Source of the DNA: Vibrio furnissii CIP 102972
Lineage (GTDB): Bacteria; Pseudomonadota; Gammaproteobacteria; Enterobacterales; Vibrionaceae
Length of the DNA stretch: 64,000 nt
Direction of reading: 5' to 3'
Assembly (NCBI RefSeq): GCF_000176175.1
Contig: NZ_ACZP01000014.1
Span: 1,550,001-1,614,000, forward strand
Of the stretch, positions 44,025 through 52,871 are shown one piece after another; the first letter of the stretch is position 1, and the number at the start of each line of letters is the position of its first letter. The notes below the pieces were generated by a model. The model saw only the letters and a program-made list of their open reading frames with translations, was not told the origin of the DNA and searched no databases. The position numbers were made by a program, and so were the translations under genes.

Positions 44025-45158
44025 ATGCTGCAACTCTCTCAAAACGACATCCAACTGGCGCAAGCACAGTCAAACAAGTTGGATGCCATCCGCTCAATCG
44101 CTGCTGATCTCGCGGCCAAAGGTTTAGTCGAGGCAGGCTACGTCGAAGGCATGCTTAACCGCGAAGCACAAAACTCAACCTTTTTGGGCAATGGTATTGC
44201 CATCCCCCACGGCACAACCGACACCCGTGATCTCGTGAAAGAAACAGGCGTCGCTGTACACCACTTCCCTGCGGGGGTGGATTGGGGCGACGGCAACACG
44301 GTTTACGTGGCTATTGGCATCGCTGCAAAATCAGATGAACACTTGGGCATTCTGAAACAGTTGACCAAAGTTTTGTCTGCAGATGGTGTGGAAGAGAAGC
44401 TGAAACAAGCGAAAACCGAAAACGACATCATTGCCCTGCTGAACGGCGACGTGCAATTTGACGCTGATTTTGATGCCTCATTGATTCAATTGCTGTTCCC
44501 AGCAAGTGACATGGTGCAAATGAGCGCCGTGGCTGGCGGCCTGCTGAAAAACACCGGTTGTGCTGAAGCAGAATTCGTTGCGGATTTGGTCACCAAAGCG
44601 TCGACACATCTGGGTAAAGGCTTGTGGCTGGTTAGCAGCAATAAAGCAGTCAAACGCACCGGCATGTCTTTTGTTTCCACAGCGAACGATTGCGAATACG
44701 ACGGCGTTGCGGTGAAAGCGCTGATTGCGTTTGCAGCATGTAACAGTGCGCACCAAGCGTTCCTCAACAAAATCTCAGACATCGTGTTTAAGCAACAGCA
44801 AGAAAAACTGCTGAGCGCCTCAGCTGAAGCGCTGGTTGCCCTATTCACACAGGATGAACAAGACGCCCCTGCGGCTGCCGGTGAAGGCAATGTGGCCGTC
44901 TTCAAAATCAAAAACTCGCACGGCCTTCATGCTCGCCCAGGCGCGATGTTGGTGGCTGAAGCGAAGAAATTCGAATCAAACATTAAAGTCTCTAACCTGG
45001 ATGGTGACGGCAAAGCAGTGAACGCGAAGAGCTTGATGAAAGTGATCGCGCTCGGCGTAAAACACGGTCACCAACTGCAATTTATCGCAGAAGGCCCAGA
45101 TGCAGCACAGGCGCTGGAATCGATTGGCGCAGCCATCAATTCTGGCCTCGGTGAGTAA
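44025..45158 (+). CDS. fruB: FruB, fructose PTS diphosphoryl-transfer protein (EIIA-HPr)
   Basis: 377 residues. The N-terminal EIIA-Fru domain has H62 in GIAIPHGTTD; the C-terminal HPr domain has the phosphorylated H302 in NSHGLHARPGAML, joined by a central domain (about 150-285). FPr replaces HPr in phosphotransfer from EI to FruA during fructose uptake. The ATG follows AGGGG. First gene of the fruBKA operon; operators for Cra lie upstream. Confidence 0.95.
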   Translation: MLQLSQNDIQLAQAQSNKLDAIRSIAADLAAKGLVEAGYVEGMLNREAQNSTFLGNGIAIPHGTTDTRDLVKETGVAVHHFPAGVDWGDGNTVYVAIGIAAKSDEHLGILKQLTKVLSADGVEEKLKQAKTENDIIALLNGDVQFDADFDASLIQLLFPASDMVQMSAVAGGLLKNTGCAEAEFVADLVTKASTHLGKGLWLVSSNKAVKRTGMSFVSTANDCEYDGVAVKALIAFAACNSAHQAFLNKISDIVFKQQQEKLLSASAEALVALFTQDEQDAPAAAGEGNVAVFKIKNSHGLHARPGAMLVAEAKKFESNIKVSNLDGDGKAVNAKSLMKVIALGVKHGHQLQFIAEGPDAAQALESIGAAINSGLGE

Positions 45159-45168
45159 GGAGCGCGAC

Positions 45169-46122
45169 ATGACAAATAAAGTCGTCACCATCACACTGAA
45201 CCCAGCGCTGGATCTAACCGGTAGCCTAAGCACACTCAACGTTGGCTCCGTCAGCTTGGTCAAAGAAGGTAACCTTCATGCCGCGGGTAAAGGGGTGAAC
45301 GTTGCCAAAGTGCTGAGCGATCTCGGTGCAGAAGTCACCGTGACCGGTTTCCTAGGCCGTGATAACCAAGAAATGTTCTGCCAACTGTTTGCTGACATGG
45401 GCGCGAATGACCAATTCGTTCGTATCAATGGCGCAACGCGCATCAACGTCAAACTGGTAGAAGCCAGTGGTGAAGTGAGTGACATCAACTTCCCCGGCAT
45501 TCAAGTGTTGCCAGAAGACATTGCCGTGTTTGAACGCACACTGATGGCATTGGCCGAAGAGCACGAATACTTCGTCATGGCCGGTAGCTTGCCGTCTGGC
45601 GTGTCGCCTGAGTTGTGTGCCTCGTGGATTGAAAAACTGCACAGCATGGGCAAAAAAGTGTTGTTTGATAGCAGCCGCGATGCGTTGGCCGCAGGCCTCA
45701 ACGCGCAACCTTGGTTGATTAAACCAAACGACGAAGAGCTTTCTCAATTCGTGGGGCGTGAACTGCATACCCCACAAGAATGCCGCAGCGCCGCCGAACA
45801 TCTGGCCGACAAAGGCATTGAGAATATTGTGGTATCCATGGGTGCAGACGGCACCATGTGGTTCAACCAAGGCGTATGGCTTCATGCGAAGCCGCCTCGT
45901 ATGTCTGTCGTCAGTACCGTAGGTGCGGGCGACACACTGGTGGCCGGTTTATGCTGGGGCCACATGCAAGCGATGAATAAAGAAGAACTGATCACGTTTG
46001 CCACTGCCCTCTCTGCCCTTGCGGTTACGCAGGTGGGTGTCGGTGTGCCAAACGCTGAACAATTAGTCACCCTACAACAACAAATCCAATTACAACCCGT
46101 TAGTGTTGCCGCTAACGACTAA
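45169..46122 (+). CDS. fruK: FruK, 1-phosphofructokinase
   Basis: 317 residues from the ATG at 45169 (MTNKVVTITLNPALDLTG), chosen because AAGGAG lies 6-8 bases before it and 10 bp separate it from fruB. PfkB-family signatures: 'GKGVNVAKVLSDLGAEVTVTGFLG' near residue 38 and 'GAGDTLVAGLCWG' near 250 with the catalytic Asp. It phosphorylates fructose-1-phosphate to fructose-1,6-bisphosphate. Confidence 0.95.
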   Translation: MTNKVVTITLNPALDLTGSLSTLNVGSVSLVKEGNLHAAGKGVNVAKVLSDLGAEVTVTGFLGRDNQEMFCQLFADMGANDQFVRINGATRINVKLVEASGEVSDINFPGIQVLPEDIAVFERTLMALAEEHEYFVMAGSLPSGVSPELCASWIEKLHSMGKKVLFDSSRDALAAGLNAQPWLIKPNDEELSQFVGRELHTPQECRSAAEHLADKGIENIVVSMGADGTMWFNQGVWLHAKPPRMSVVSTVGAGDTLVAGLCWGHMQAMNKEELITFATALSALAVTQVGVGVPNAEQLVTLQQQIQLQPVSVAAND

Positions 46123-46140
46123 GGACAGAAGGTCGCATCT

Positions 46141-47883
46141 ATGAATATTGCCATTATTACTGCATGCCCGAGCGGCGTTGCAAATAGCATTATCGCTGCT
46201 GGTCTACTAGAACAGGCAGCCAAATCCCTGAACTGGACAGCCGCGGTGGAATGCCATTCATCCGTGCTGGAAGGACACACCCTCACTGACGCCGAAATTG
46301 CGGCAGCGGAACTGGTGATTGTCGCGGCAAACACGCCCGTCGACACCACACGCTTCGTGGGCAAAAATGTCTACCAAAGCGACATTTCAGCGTGCACCAG
46401 CGATCCTGTCGCGTACCTGAAAGCCGCAGCGGAGCAAGCCAGCGAGCTTTCTGCTTCGGCAGCAACCACGTTTGCAGCGCCAGCAGCGTCTGCGCCGGAA
46501 AGCGCCAAGAAGATCGTCGCCATCACCGCTTGTCCAACAGGTGTCGCGCATACGTTCATGGCGGCAGAAGCCTTGGAAGAAGAAGGTAAACGTCGCGGTT
46601 ACCAAATTAAAGTGGAAACTCGCGGCTCAGTTGGGGCAAAAAACCAACTGACTGACCAAGAAATTGCCGATGCTGATTTGGTCATCATCGCAGCCGACAT
46701 CGAAGTTCCTCTGGATCGTTTCAACGGTAAGAAAATGTACCGCACGAAAACAGGTCCTGCACTGAAGAAAACTGCTGAAGAGATGGACAAAGCGTTCGTA
46801 CAAGCCACGGTTTATCAACACGCGGGTTCGGCCAATGCGTCTGCTGCAACTGAAGAGAAAAAAGGCGTCTATAAACACCTGATGACCGGCGTGTCACACA
46901 TGCTACCTGTGGTGGTTGCTGGTGGTTTGATCATCGCACTCTCCTTCGTATTCGGTATCGAAGCGTTTAAAGAAGAAGGCACACTGGCTGCTGCGCTGAT
47001 GTCCATCGGTGGTGGCTCTGCTTTCGCACTGATGATTCCGGTGCTTGCTGGTTACATTGCGTTCTCCATCGCTGACCGTCCGGGCCTTGCTCCGGGTTTG
47101 ATCGGCGGTATGTTGGCAAGTTCAATTGGTTCTGGCTTCTTGGGCGGTATCGCAGCAGGTTTCATCGCGGGTTACTCTGCAAAATTCATTGCTGATAAAG
47201 TGCAACTTCCACAATCTATGGAAGCATTGAAACCTATCCTGATCATTCCGTTCCTCGCCAGTTTGGTCACAGGTTTGGTGATGATCTACGTTGTCGGTGG
47301 CCCGGTTGCTGGCATCATGTCTGCCATGACCGAGTTCCTCAACAACATGGGTTCAGCGAACGCGGTGTTGCTGGGTGTGATTCTTGGCGCCATGATGTGT
47401 TTCGACTTGGGTGGCCCAGTAAACAAAGCAGCATACACCTTTGGTGTGGGCTTGCTGGCATCACAAACTTACGCGCCAATGGCTGCCATCATGGCTGCTG
47501 GTATGGTGCCTGCGCTGGGTATGGGCTTGGCTACCTTCTTGGCTCGCGATAAGTTTGAACCAAGTGAACGTGAAGCGGGTAAAGCCTCTTTTGTTCTGGG
47601 TCTGTGCTTTATCTCTGAAGGCGCGATTCCATTTGCGGCGAAAGACCCAATGCGCGTGATTCCATCATGTATGGTGGGTGGTGCACTGACTGGTGCATTG
47701 TCTATGCTGTTCGGCGCCAAACTGATGGCACCACACGGCGGCCTGTTTGTACTGCTGATTCCAAATGCGATCAGCCCAGTCTTGATGTACTTGGTGGCGA
47801 TTGCCGCAGGTACGGTAGTGACTGGTGTCGGTTACGCATTCCTGAAGTCTCGCGCTCAAGCCAAAGCCGCAGTGACTGCATAA
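46141..47883 (+). CDS. fruA: FruA, fructose PTS EIIBC permease with two EIIB-like domains
   Basis: 580 residues. Residues 1-100 form a first EIIB-like domain with Cys at 9 in AIITACPSGVANS; 120-220 are the second EIIB with the active Cys 131 in ITACPTGVAHTF; the rest, from about 240 (KGVYKHLMTGVSHMLP), is the EIIC permease with ten or so membrane spans, including 'GFLGGIAAGFIAGY' and 'FDLGGPVNKAAYTFG'. FruA imports fructose as fructose-1-phosphate. In E. coli the N-terminal domain has lost the Cys motif; here it is kept. Confidence 0.95.
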   Translation: MNIAIITACPSGVANSIIAAGLLEQAAKSLNWTAAVECHSSVLEGHTLTDAEIAAAELVIVAANTPVDTTRFVGKNVYQSDISACTSDPVAYLKAAAEQASELSASAATTFAAPAASAPESAKKIVAITACPTGVAHTFMAAEALEEEGKRRGYQIKVETRGSVGAKNQLTDQEIADADLVIIAADIEVPLDRFNGKKMYRTKTGPALKKTAEEMDKAFVQATVYQHAGSANASAATEEKKGVYKHLMTGVSHMLPVVVAGGLIIALSFVFGIEAFKEEGTLAAALMSIGGGSAFALMIPVLAGYIAFSIADRPGLAPGLIGGMLASSIGSGFLGGIAAGFIAGYSAKFIADKVQLPQSMEALKPILIIPFLASLVTGLVMIYVVGGPVAGIMSAMTEFLNNMGSANAVLLGVILGAMMCFDLGGPVNKAAYTFGVGLLASQTYAPMAAIMAAGMVPALGMGLATFLARDKFEPSEREAGKASFVLGLCFISEGAIPFAAKDPMRVIPSCMVGGALTGALSMLFGAKLMAPHGGLFVLLIPNAISPVLMYLVAIAAGTVVTGVGYAFLKSRAQAKAAVTA

Positions 47884-47917
47884 TTTTGATGAATTAAGCC
47901 AATTACCGATCTTGGCT

Positions 47918-47952
47918 AGCCAGTGAGTGATGCTCCTCTCACTGGCTTTTTT
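47918..47952 (+). terminator. Terminator of the fruBKA operon
   Basis: AGCCAGTGAG / CTCACTGGCT, a perfect 10-bp stem around 10 bases, followed by six T. Confidence 0.92.
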
Positions 47953-47999
47953 ATTAGTGTCAATCCCCCACGCCGCCCCCTCACGTAAATGGCGGCCAT

Positions 48000-48031
48000 G
48001 AAAAAGCCAGCATCTCTGCTGGCTTTTCTTT
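48000..48031 (-). terminator. Terminator of the zinc-protease gene
   Basis: AAAAGCCAGCA / TGCTGGCTTTT: an 11-bp stem around 4 bases with A-run and T-run on both sides. It serves the minus-strand gene and possibly + as well. Confidence 0.88.
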
Positions 48032-48053
48032 TTGCTTCGCGTGTATCGCTCGC

Positions 48054-48704
48054 TTATTTGTGTTTCGGCTGAACGTATTGACGGCCAACATCTACCACCG
48101 CAACATCTTTAAAGAAGCTACGTCCCAGCAAAACTGGGAAGGTTAAGTGCGTGCGGTCGGCCAGCGTGAATTCAGTTTTCTCTTTCAGGTCACCAATTTC
48201 AATCCATGCCATCACAATGGCGCGGCGCTGCGTGCTGTCGGAGCTCGACTGACGAATGTGCACCCAACGCTCAACGGGCAGGCTCACTTCTTCACTTTTA
48301 ATGCCGTCATGCTCGATACGGAATTTCACCCAATCTTTACCATCGCGCTCAAATGGCGTGATATCGACGGCACTGATGGACGATGTGGTTGCGCCTGTAT
48401 CAATGCGTGCACGAAAGGTTTCTTTCAACCCCGGAACATAGACCCACTCTTTTTCACCTAAAATGAGTTTACCATCCGATGTTTTCGTCGCTTTCAGCAC
48501 CACGACTTCTTTCTTCACTGATTGGGTTTCTGATTTCTTACCGGCCTTATCCTTGGCGCTCTCGGTTGCTTCCTGCTTAGGTTGTTCAAATTGAGTCTGT
48601 TCCTTCTTCTCTGCATCCGCCGTACGCTCGGTTGGTGTTGTCACACACGCAACCAGACCGCCACTCAGCATCAAAGGAACCAGGAGTTTCCATTGTTGTT
48701 TCAT
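48054..48704 (-). CDS. Lipoprotein of the ATP-dependent zinc protease (retropepsin-like) family
   Basis: 216 residues. A lipobox (SGGLVAC, Cys at about 20) makes it a lipoprotein. A low-complexity Lys/Glu linker (about 25-75) leads to a domain of PF05618: 'FRARIDTGATTSSISAVDITPFERDGKDWVKFRI' holds the retropepsin-like Asp-Thr-Gly-Ala, and 'HLTFPVLLGRSFFKDVAVVDVGRQYV' the second conserved part. Relatives are often near RimK. The catalytic Asp is present; the substrate is unknown. Confidence 0.82.
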   Translation of the reverse strand: MKQQWKLLVPLMLSGGLVACVTTPTERTADAEKKEQTQFEQPKQEATESAKDKAGKKSETQSVKKEVVVLKATKTSDGKLILGEKEWVYVPGLKETFRARIDTGATTSSISAVDITPFERDGKDWVKFRIEHDGIKSEEVSLPVERWVHIRQSSSDSTQRRAIVMAWIEIGDLKEKTEFTLADRTHLTFPVLLGRSFFKDVAVVDVGRQYVQPKHK

Positions 48705-48734
48705 TCATTCACCTAATCAAACTGCTAACTAACG

Positions 48735-49916
48735 TTATGAGACTTTAACTATCGCATCCGCCACATAAGGAATGTCTTTCTCCGTCAGACCTGCAATATT
48801 GATGCGGCCATCTGCCACACCGTAAATACCGAACTCTTCGCGTAAACGTGCCATCTGTTGTGGCGCGAAACCGAGGACAGTAAACATGCCCTTATGGCTT
48901 TCGATGAAGTCAAATTGTGACGTATTGTGTTGATTTCTCAACTCTTTACATAAGGTTTGACGAAGGCTTAACAAACGTTGTTGCATTTCACTCAGCTCTT
49001 GCTTCCAGATGGTTGTTAGCTGTTCGTTTTGTAACACCGTTTTGACAAGCGCCGCGCCGTGGTCCGGTGGCATGGTGTAAGTCGAGCGAGCCAGCGTCAA
49101 CATTTTACCGCGCGCATTGGCGACATCGTTGGCCGTTTTGCCCAGCACGATCGCCACACCCGTGCGTTCACGATACAAACCAAAGTTCTTTGAACACGAT
49201 GACGTCACCAACATCTCTTCGACATGGCTCGCCATGTGACGTAGCCCTTTTGCATCGTCGTCCAGACCATCACCAAATCCTTGATAAGCAATATCCACAA
49301 ACGGAATGAACCCGTTTTTCTGCGACAGCGCGGTGATCGCTTGCCAAGCAGCAAAGTCGATATCTGCACCGGTTGGGTTGTGACAACAGCCGTGCAACAG
49401 CACCACATCTTTCGGGCCCGCGTGCGCAAGATCCGTCAACATGCGTTCAGTGTCGACCATCTTGGTCTCGCGACTGAAATAAGCGTAGTACTTCACTTTC
49501 AAGCCTGCCGCTTCCATCACCGGTTTGTGGTTCACATAACTCGGATCCGTGAGCCAGACCGTTGTTTCAGGCTGTGCCACACGCATGAGATCGCCCAACA
49601 TACGCAGCGCACCACTCGCCCCTGGAGTTTGAATGGCAGTCACACGTTCTGTGACTAACGATTCCCCCAGCACAAGATTGAGCATGCTGCGGTTAAACTC
49701 TTCACAACCGGCGAGGCCAACGTAAGATTTGGTTTTCTGTGTGGATACGACGATGTCCTGTGCTTGTTGCACAGCGCGCATGATGGGCGTTTCGCCTTGG
49801 CTGTTTTTGTACACACCGATGCCGAGATCCACTTTTTCAGGACGAGGATCATTTCGGTAAGCAACGGACAAAGAGAGAATTGGATCTAAAGCTGGTGTTG
49901 GTAAGTGGGAAAACAT
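48735..49916 (-). CDS. Aromatic amino-acid aminotransferase (TyrB/AspC type)
   Basis: 393 residues from the ATG at 49916 (MFSHLPTPALDPILSLS), close to the 397 of TyrB; a frame from 49961 would add 15. Class-I PLP fold: 'GIGVYKNSQGETPIMRAV', 'LHGCCHNPTGADI', 'VDIAYQGFGDGLDDDA' (Asp/Tyr contacts) and the PLP lysine in 'SCSKNFGLYRERTG'. It transaminates aromatic amino acids and/or aspartate. It shares direction with nrdDG but is separated by about 70 bp, and links to them functionally are unknown. Confidence 0.92.
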   Translation of the reverse strand: MFSHLPTPALDPILSLSVAYRNDPRPEKVDLGIGVYKNSQGETPIMRAVQQAQDIVVSTQKTKSYVGLAGCEEFNRSMLNLVLGESLVTERVTAIQTPGASGALRMLGDLMRVAQPETTVWLTDPSYVNHKPVMEAAGLKVKYYAYFSRETKMVDTERMLTDLAHAGPKDVVLLHGCCHNPTGADIDFAAWQAITALSQKNGFIPFVDIAYQGFGDGLDDDAKGLRHMASHVEEMLVTSSCSKNFGLYRERTGVAIVLGKTANDVANARGKMLTLARSTYTMPPDHGAALVKTVLQNEQLTTIWKQELSEMQQRLLSLRQTLCKELRNQHNTSQFDFIESHKGMFTVLGFAPQQMARLREEFGIYGVADGRINIAGLTEKDIPYVADAIVKVS

Positions 49917-49988
49917 GAAAGTCACAACCCTTTGAAATTCATCGTGACTTTCAGTAAACACTAGATAGGTAAAAACCTAAAGGTTTTT

Positions 49989-50456
49989 TTACAATTTGAA
50001 GTGGTGAATCACCTGATTGCTGCTGCCACGCCAGTGAAGGCTTGGGTCAGCCAGCTCTTTTTCGAACTTACCATCAATCAGTACGTCGATCAGGTCAACC
50101 AGCTCACGCTGTTCTGCACTCAATTCTGCCAACAGGTAACCCGTCCAGAGCCAGATATCTTTGCCCGGACACTCGCTTTTGACCCGCTTGACCAACTTCA
50201 ACACCGATGCCACGTTTTGCGGATGCAGTGGATCGCCACCAGACAGCGACAAGCCACGACGTGGAATGCGGGTATCGTTGAGGTCATGGATGATTTGGTC
50301 TTCCAATGCTTGCGTAAATGGATGACCCGAATCCAACGACCAAGTACTTTGATTGTAACAACCGCGACACTGATGAACGCAGCCGGAAACGAACAGCGTA
50401 CAGCGCGTTCCCAGCCCGTTAACCACATCAATCGGATAGTATTGATGATAATTCAT
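49989..50456 (-). CDS. nrdG: NrdG, anaerobic ribonucleotide reductase activase
   Basis: 155 residues. The radical-SAM cluster motif is CVHQCRGCYNQSTW near residue 26 (CxxxCxxC). NrdG uses SAM to make the glycyl radical on NrdD. It starts 1 bp after the nrdD stop, with no ribosome binding site of its own, so it depends on translation of nrdD. Confidence 0.95.
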   Translation of the reverse strand: MNYHQYYPIDVVNGLGTRCTLFVSGCVHQCRGCYNQSTWSLDSGHPFTQALEDQIIHDLNDTRIPRRGLSLSGGDPLHPQNVASVLKLVKRVKSECPGKDIWLWTGYLLAELSAEQRELVDLIDVLIDGKFEKELADPSLHWRGSSNQVIHHFKL

Positions 50457-50457
50457 A

Positions 50458-52578
50458 TTACAGATGTTTCACTCGACGTTTCACTTCTTCTTGTTTGCCG
50501 ACGTTGAATGGACGTGCATCTGGGCTACCCAAGTAACCACATACACGACGAATCACCGACACTTTGCTTGGCTCATGGTTGCCGCATTTCGGACACACAA
50601 AGCCTTTGCTGGTACAGTCGAATTCACCGGTGTAACCACACTCGTAGCACTCATCAATCGGCGTATTGGTGCCGTAATAAGGAACGCGGGTGTAGCTGTA
50701 ATCCCAGACGTTTTCCAACGCTTCAACGTTACGTTGCATGTTCGGGAACTCACCGTAACAAATGAAACCACCACTTGAGATGTGTGGGTACGGCAATTCG
50801 AAATCGATCTTGTCGTATGGGTTCACTTTTTTCTCAACATCCAAGTGGAAGCTGTTGGTGTAGTAACCTTTATCGGTCACACCAGGAATCACACCGAACT
50901 CTTTGGTATCAATGCGGCAGAAGCGGCTGCACAAGTTTTCACTTGGTGTACCGTACAAGCTAAAGGCGTAGCCTGTTTCTTCTTTCCATGTGTCGACCGC
51001 TTCACGCAGTTTACGAATGATGTTCACCGCGTGTTCACGCAGTTCGCTGTCATCAAACACGTGTGTTCCTTGGCCAAACAACGCGTTCATGGTTTCATGC
51101 ACACCGATGTAGCCCAATGAAATCGACGCACGACCGTTTTTGAAAATGTCCGCAATCGAGTCGTTCGCATTCAAGCGCACGCCACACGCACCTTCCATAT
51201 AAAGGATTGGCGCCACACGGGCTTTGACATTTTCCAAGCGGTGGATACGGGTTTCCAATGCGCGACGTGCCAGTTTGAGTTTTTCATCCAACAACTCGTA
51301 AAACTTGTTGAGATCGCCTTTCGCACGAATCGCAATACGCGGTAGGTTCAAACTCACTACGCCCAAGTTGTTACGGCCTTCATGAACCAGTTCTCCGTTC
51401 TCTTCAAACGTGTTCAAGAAGCTACGGCAACCCATTGGCGTTTTGAATGAGCCAGTGACTTCGACCACTTTGTCGTAGTTCAGAATGTCTGGGTACATGC
51501 GTTTGGTTGCGCAATCTAGTGCCAATTGTTTGATGTCGTAGTTTGGATCGCCCGCTTTATGGTTCAGACCATCTTTGATGGCAAATACCAATTTAGGGAA
51601 CACGGCCGTTTTACGGTTTTTGCCCAAGCCCGCAATGCGGTTTTTCAGGATCGAGGTTTGGATCAAACGCGATTCCCAGCTGGTGCCCAAACCAAAACCC
51701 AGTGTCACGAATGGCGTTTGACCGTTCGCGGTGTGCAGGGTGTTCACTTCGTATTCCAGTGATTGGAACGCGTCGTAACACTCTTTCTCGGTGCGCACTT
51801 TGGCAAACTCTTCCGGATCGCGAATATCCCACTCTTTCGCAATCGCCAGATGTTTTTGGTAGCTGGCAGAGACGTAAGGTGCCAGCACTTCATCAATGCG
51901 GTTGATGGTTGTGCCGCCGTAAATATGGCTCGCCACTTGTGCGATGATCTGCGCAGTGACGGCCGTTGCGGTCGAAATGGATTTAGGCGTGTCAATTTCC
52001 GCGTTACCCATTTTGAAGCCGTGTGTCAGCATGCCTTTTAGATCAATCAACATACAGTTGAACATCGGGAAGAACGGCGCGTAATCGAGATCGTGATAGT
52101 GCAGGTCGCCCTCTTCGTGCGCTTGAACGATGTCACGCGGCAGAATGCGAGTTTTCGCATAGTGCTTGGCCACGATACCCGCCAGAAGGTCACGTTGAGT
52201 CGGGATAACTTTACCGTCTTTGTTCGCGTTTTCGTTGAGCAGATCCGCATTGCTCTCTTGAATCAGGCCTTCGATCTCCTGCGTCAGTTTGCTCTGCTTC
52301 TCTCGTGCCACGTCGCGGTCATGTCGGTACTCGATGTATGAACGAGCTAATGCTTTGTACGGCCCTTGCATTAGCTCGTTCTCTACCAGTGTCTGAATTT
52401 CTGCGATTCGAACTTCTTCGTACTCTTTGAGTTTGAGTTCGACTGCCAATGCAACATTCAATGCGTAAATCGCAATTTCACTGTTGACTTCTTCCGCTGC
52501 ACTTTCGACTGCAGCTTGGATACGATCTCGGTTAAACGGGGCTTTTGAGCCATCACGTTTGATTACGATAGGTTTCAC
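50458..52578 (-). CDS. nrdD: NrdD, anaerobic ribonucleoside-triphosphate reductase
   Basis: 706 residues with a GTG start (AAGGAG 7 bases upstream). An ATP-cone (about 1-90; VIKRDGSKAPFNRDRI) senses dATP/ATP. The catalytic core contains 'NLGVVSLNLPRIA'; the C-terminus has the zinc cysteines 'CYECGYTGEFDC' / 'CPKCGNH' and the glycyl-radical loop RRVCGYLGSPDARPF with the radical Gly at 681, as in E. coli NrdD. It makes dNTPs without oxygen. Its promoter has paired NrdR boxes and an FNR box. Confidence 0.96.
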   Translation of the reverse strand: MKPIVIKRDGSKAPFNRDRIQAAVESAAEEVNSEIAIYALNVALAVELKLKEYEEVRIAEIQTLVENELMQGPYKALARSYIEYRHDRDVAREKQSKLTQEIEGLIQESNADLLNENANKDGKVIPTQRDLLAGIVAKHYAKTRILPRDIVQAHEEGDLHYHDLDYAPFFPMFNCMLIDLKGMLTHGFKMGNAEIDTPKSISTATAVTAQIIAQVASHIYGGTTINRIDEVLAPYVSASYQKHLAIAKEWDIRDPEEFAKVRTEKECYDAFQSLEYEVNTLHTANGQTPFVTLGFGLGTSWESRLIQTSILKNRIAGLGKNRKTAVFPKLVFAIKDGLNHKAGDPNYDIKQLALDCATKRMYPDILNYDKVVEVTGSFKTPMGCRSFLNTFEENGELVHEGRNNLGVVSLNLPRIAIRAKGDLNKFYELLDEKLKLARRALETRIHRLENVKARVAPILYMEGACGVRLNANDSIADIFKNGRASISLGYIGVHETMNALFGQGTHVFDDSELREHAVNIIRKLREAVDTWKEETGYAFSLYGTPSENLCSRFCRIDTKEFGVIPGVTDKGYYTNSFHLDVEKKVNPYDKIDFELPYPHISSGGFICYGEFPNMQRNVEALENVWDYSYTRVPYYGTNTPIDECYECGYTGEFDCTSKGFVCPKCGNHEPSKVSVIRRVCGYLGSPDARPFNVGKQEEVKRRVKHL

Positions 52579-52621
52579 CTTTTCTCCTTACCCCAGCATA
52601 TTCACAGGATTATCCACAAAT

Positions 52622-52668
52622 ACACTATATAGGGCTTACCTTTATCCAAACGACACTATATGTTGTGT
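52622..52668. promoter_or_regulatory. Paired NrdR boxes upstream of nrdD
   Basis: Box A (52622-52637) begins ACACTATATAG, box B (52653-52668) reads ACACTATATGTTGTGT, which fits the NrdR consensus ACACWATATaTWGTGT. The 31-bp repeat distance (15 bp between boxes) is the standard arrangement for repression by the NrdR ATP-cone repressor. Confidence 0.85.
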
Positions 52669-52699
52669 CGTATTAAACGAGATGACCCAATGGAAAGTA

Positions 52700-52713
52700 T
52701 TGATTTAGATCAA
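52700..52713. promoter_or_regulatory. FNR box upstream of nrdDG
   Basis: TTGATTTAGATCAA is a perfect match to TTGAT-N4-ATCAA. Activation by FNR without oxygen fits the function of nrdDG. It lies about 130 bp upstream of nrdD. Confidence 0.85.
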
Positions 52714-52871
52714 CGAATTTGGGGCTATGGACAAGAACAAATCGATCTTATAGCTTGAAGTCTCAAAGCGAAAAGAAACCCTGCAAACGCCATTTTTTGT
52801 GATAAAAATTATTGCTTTTTGTGGAACACTGTCCGCACCTGACCTCAACGAGATCGACGAGAAGAGCCATC

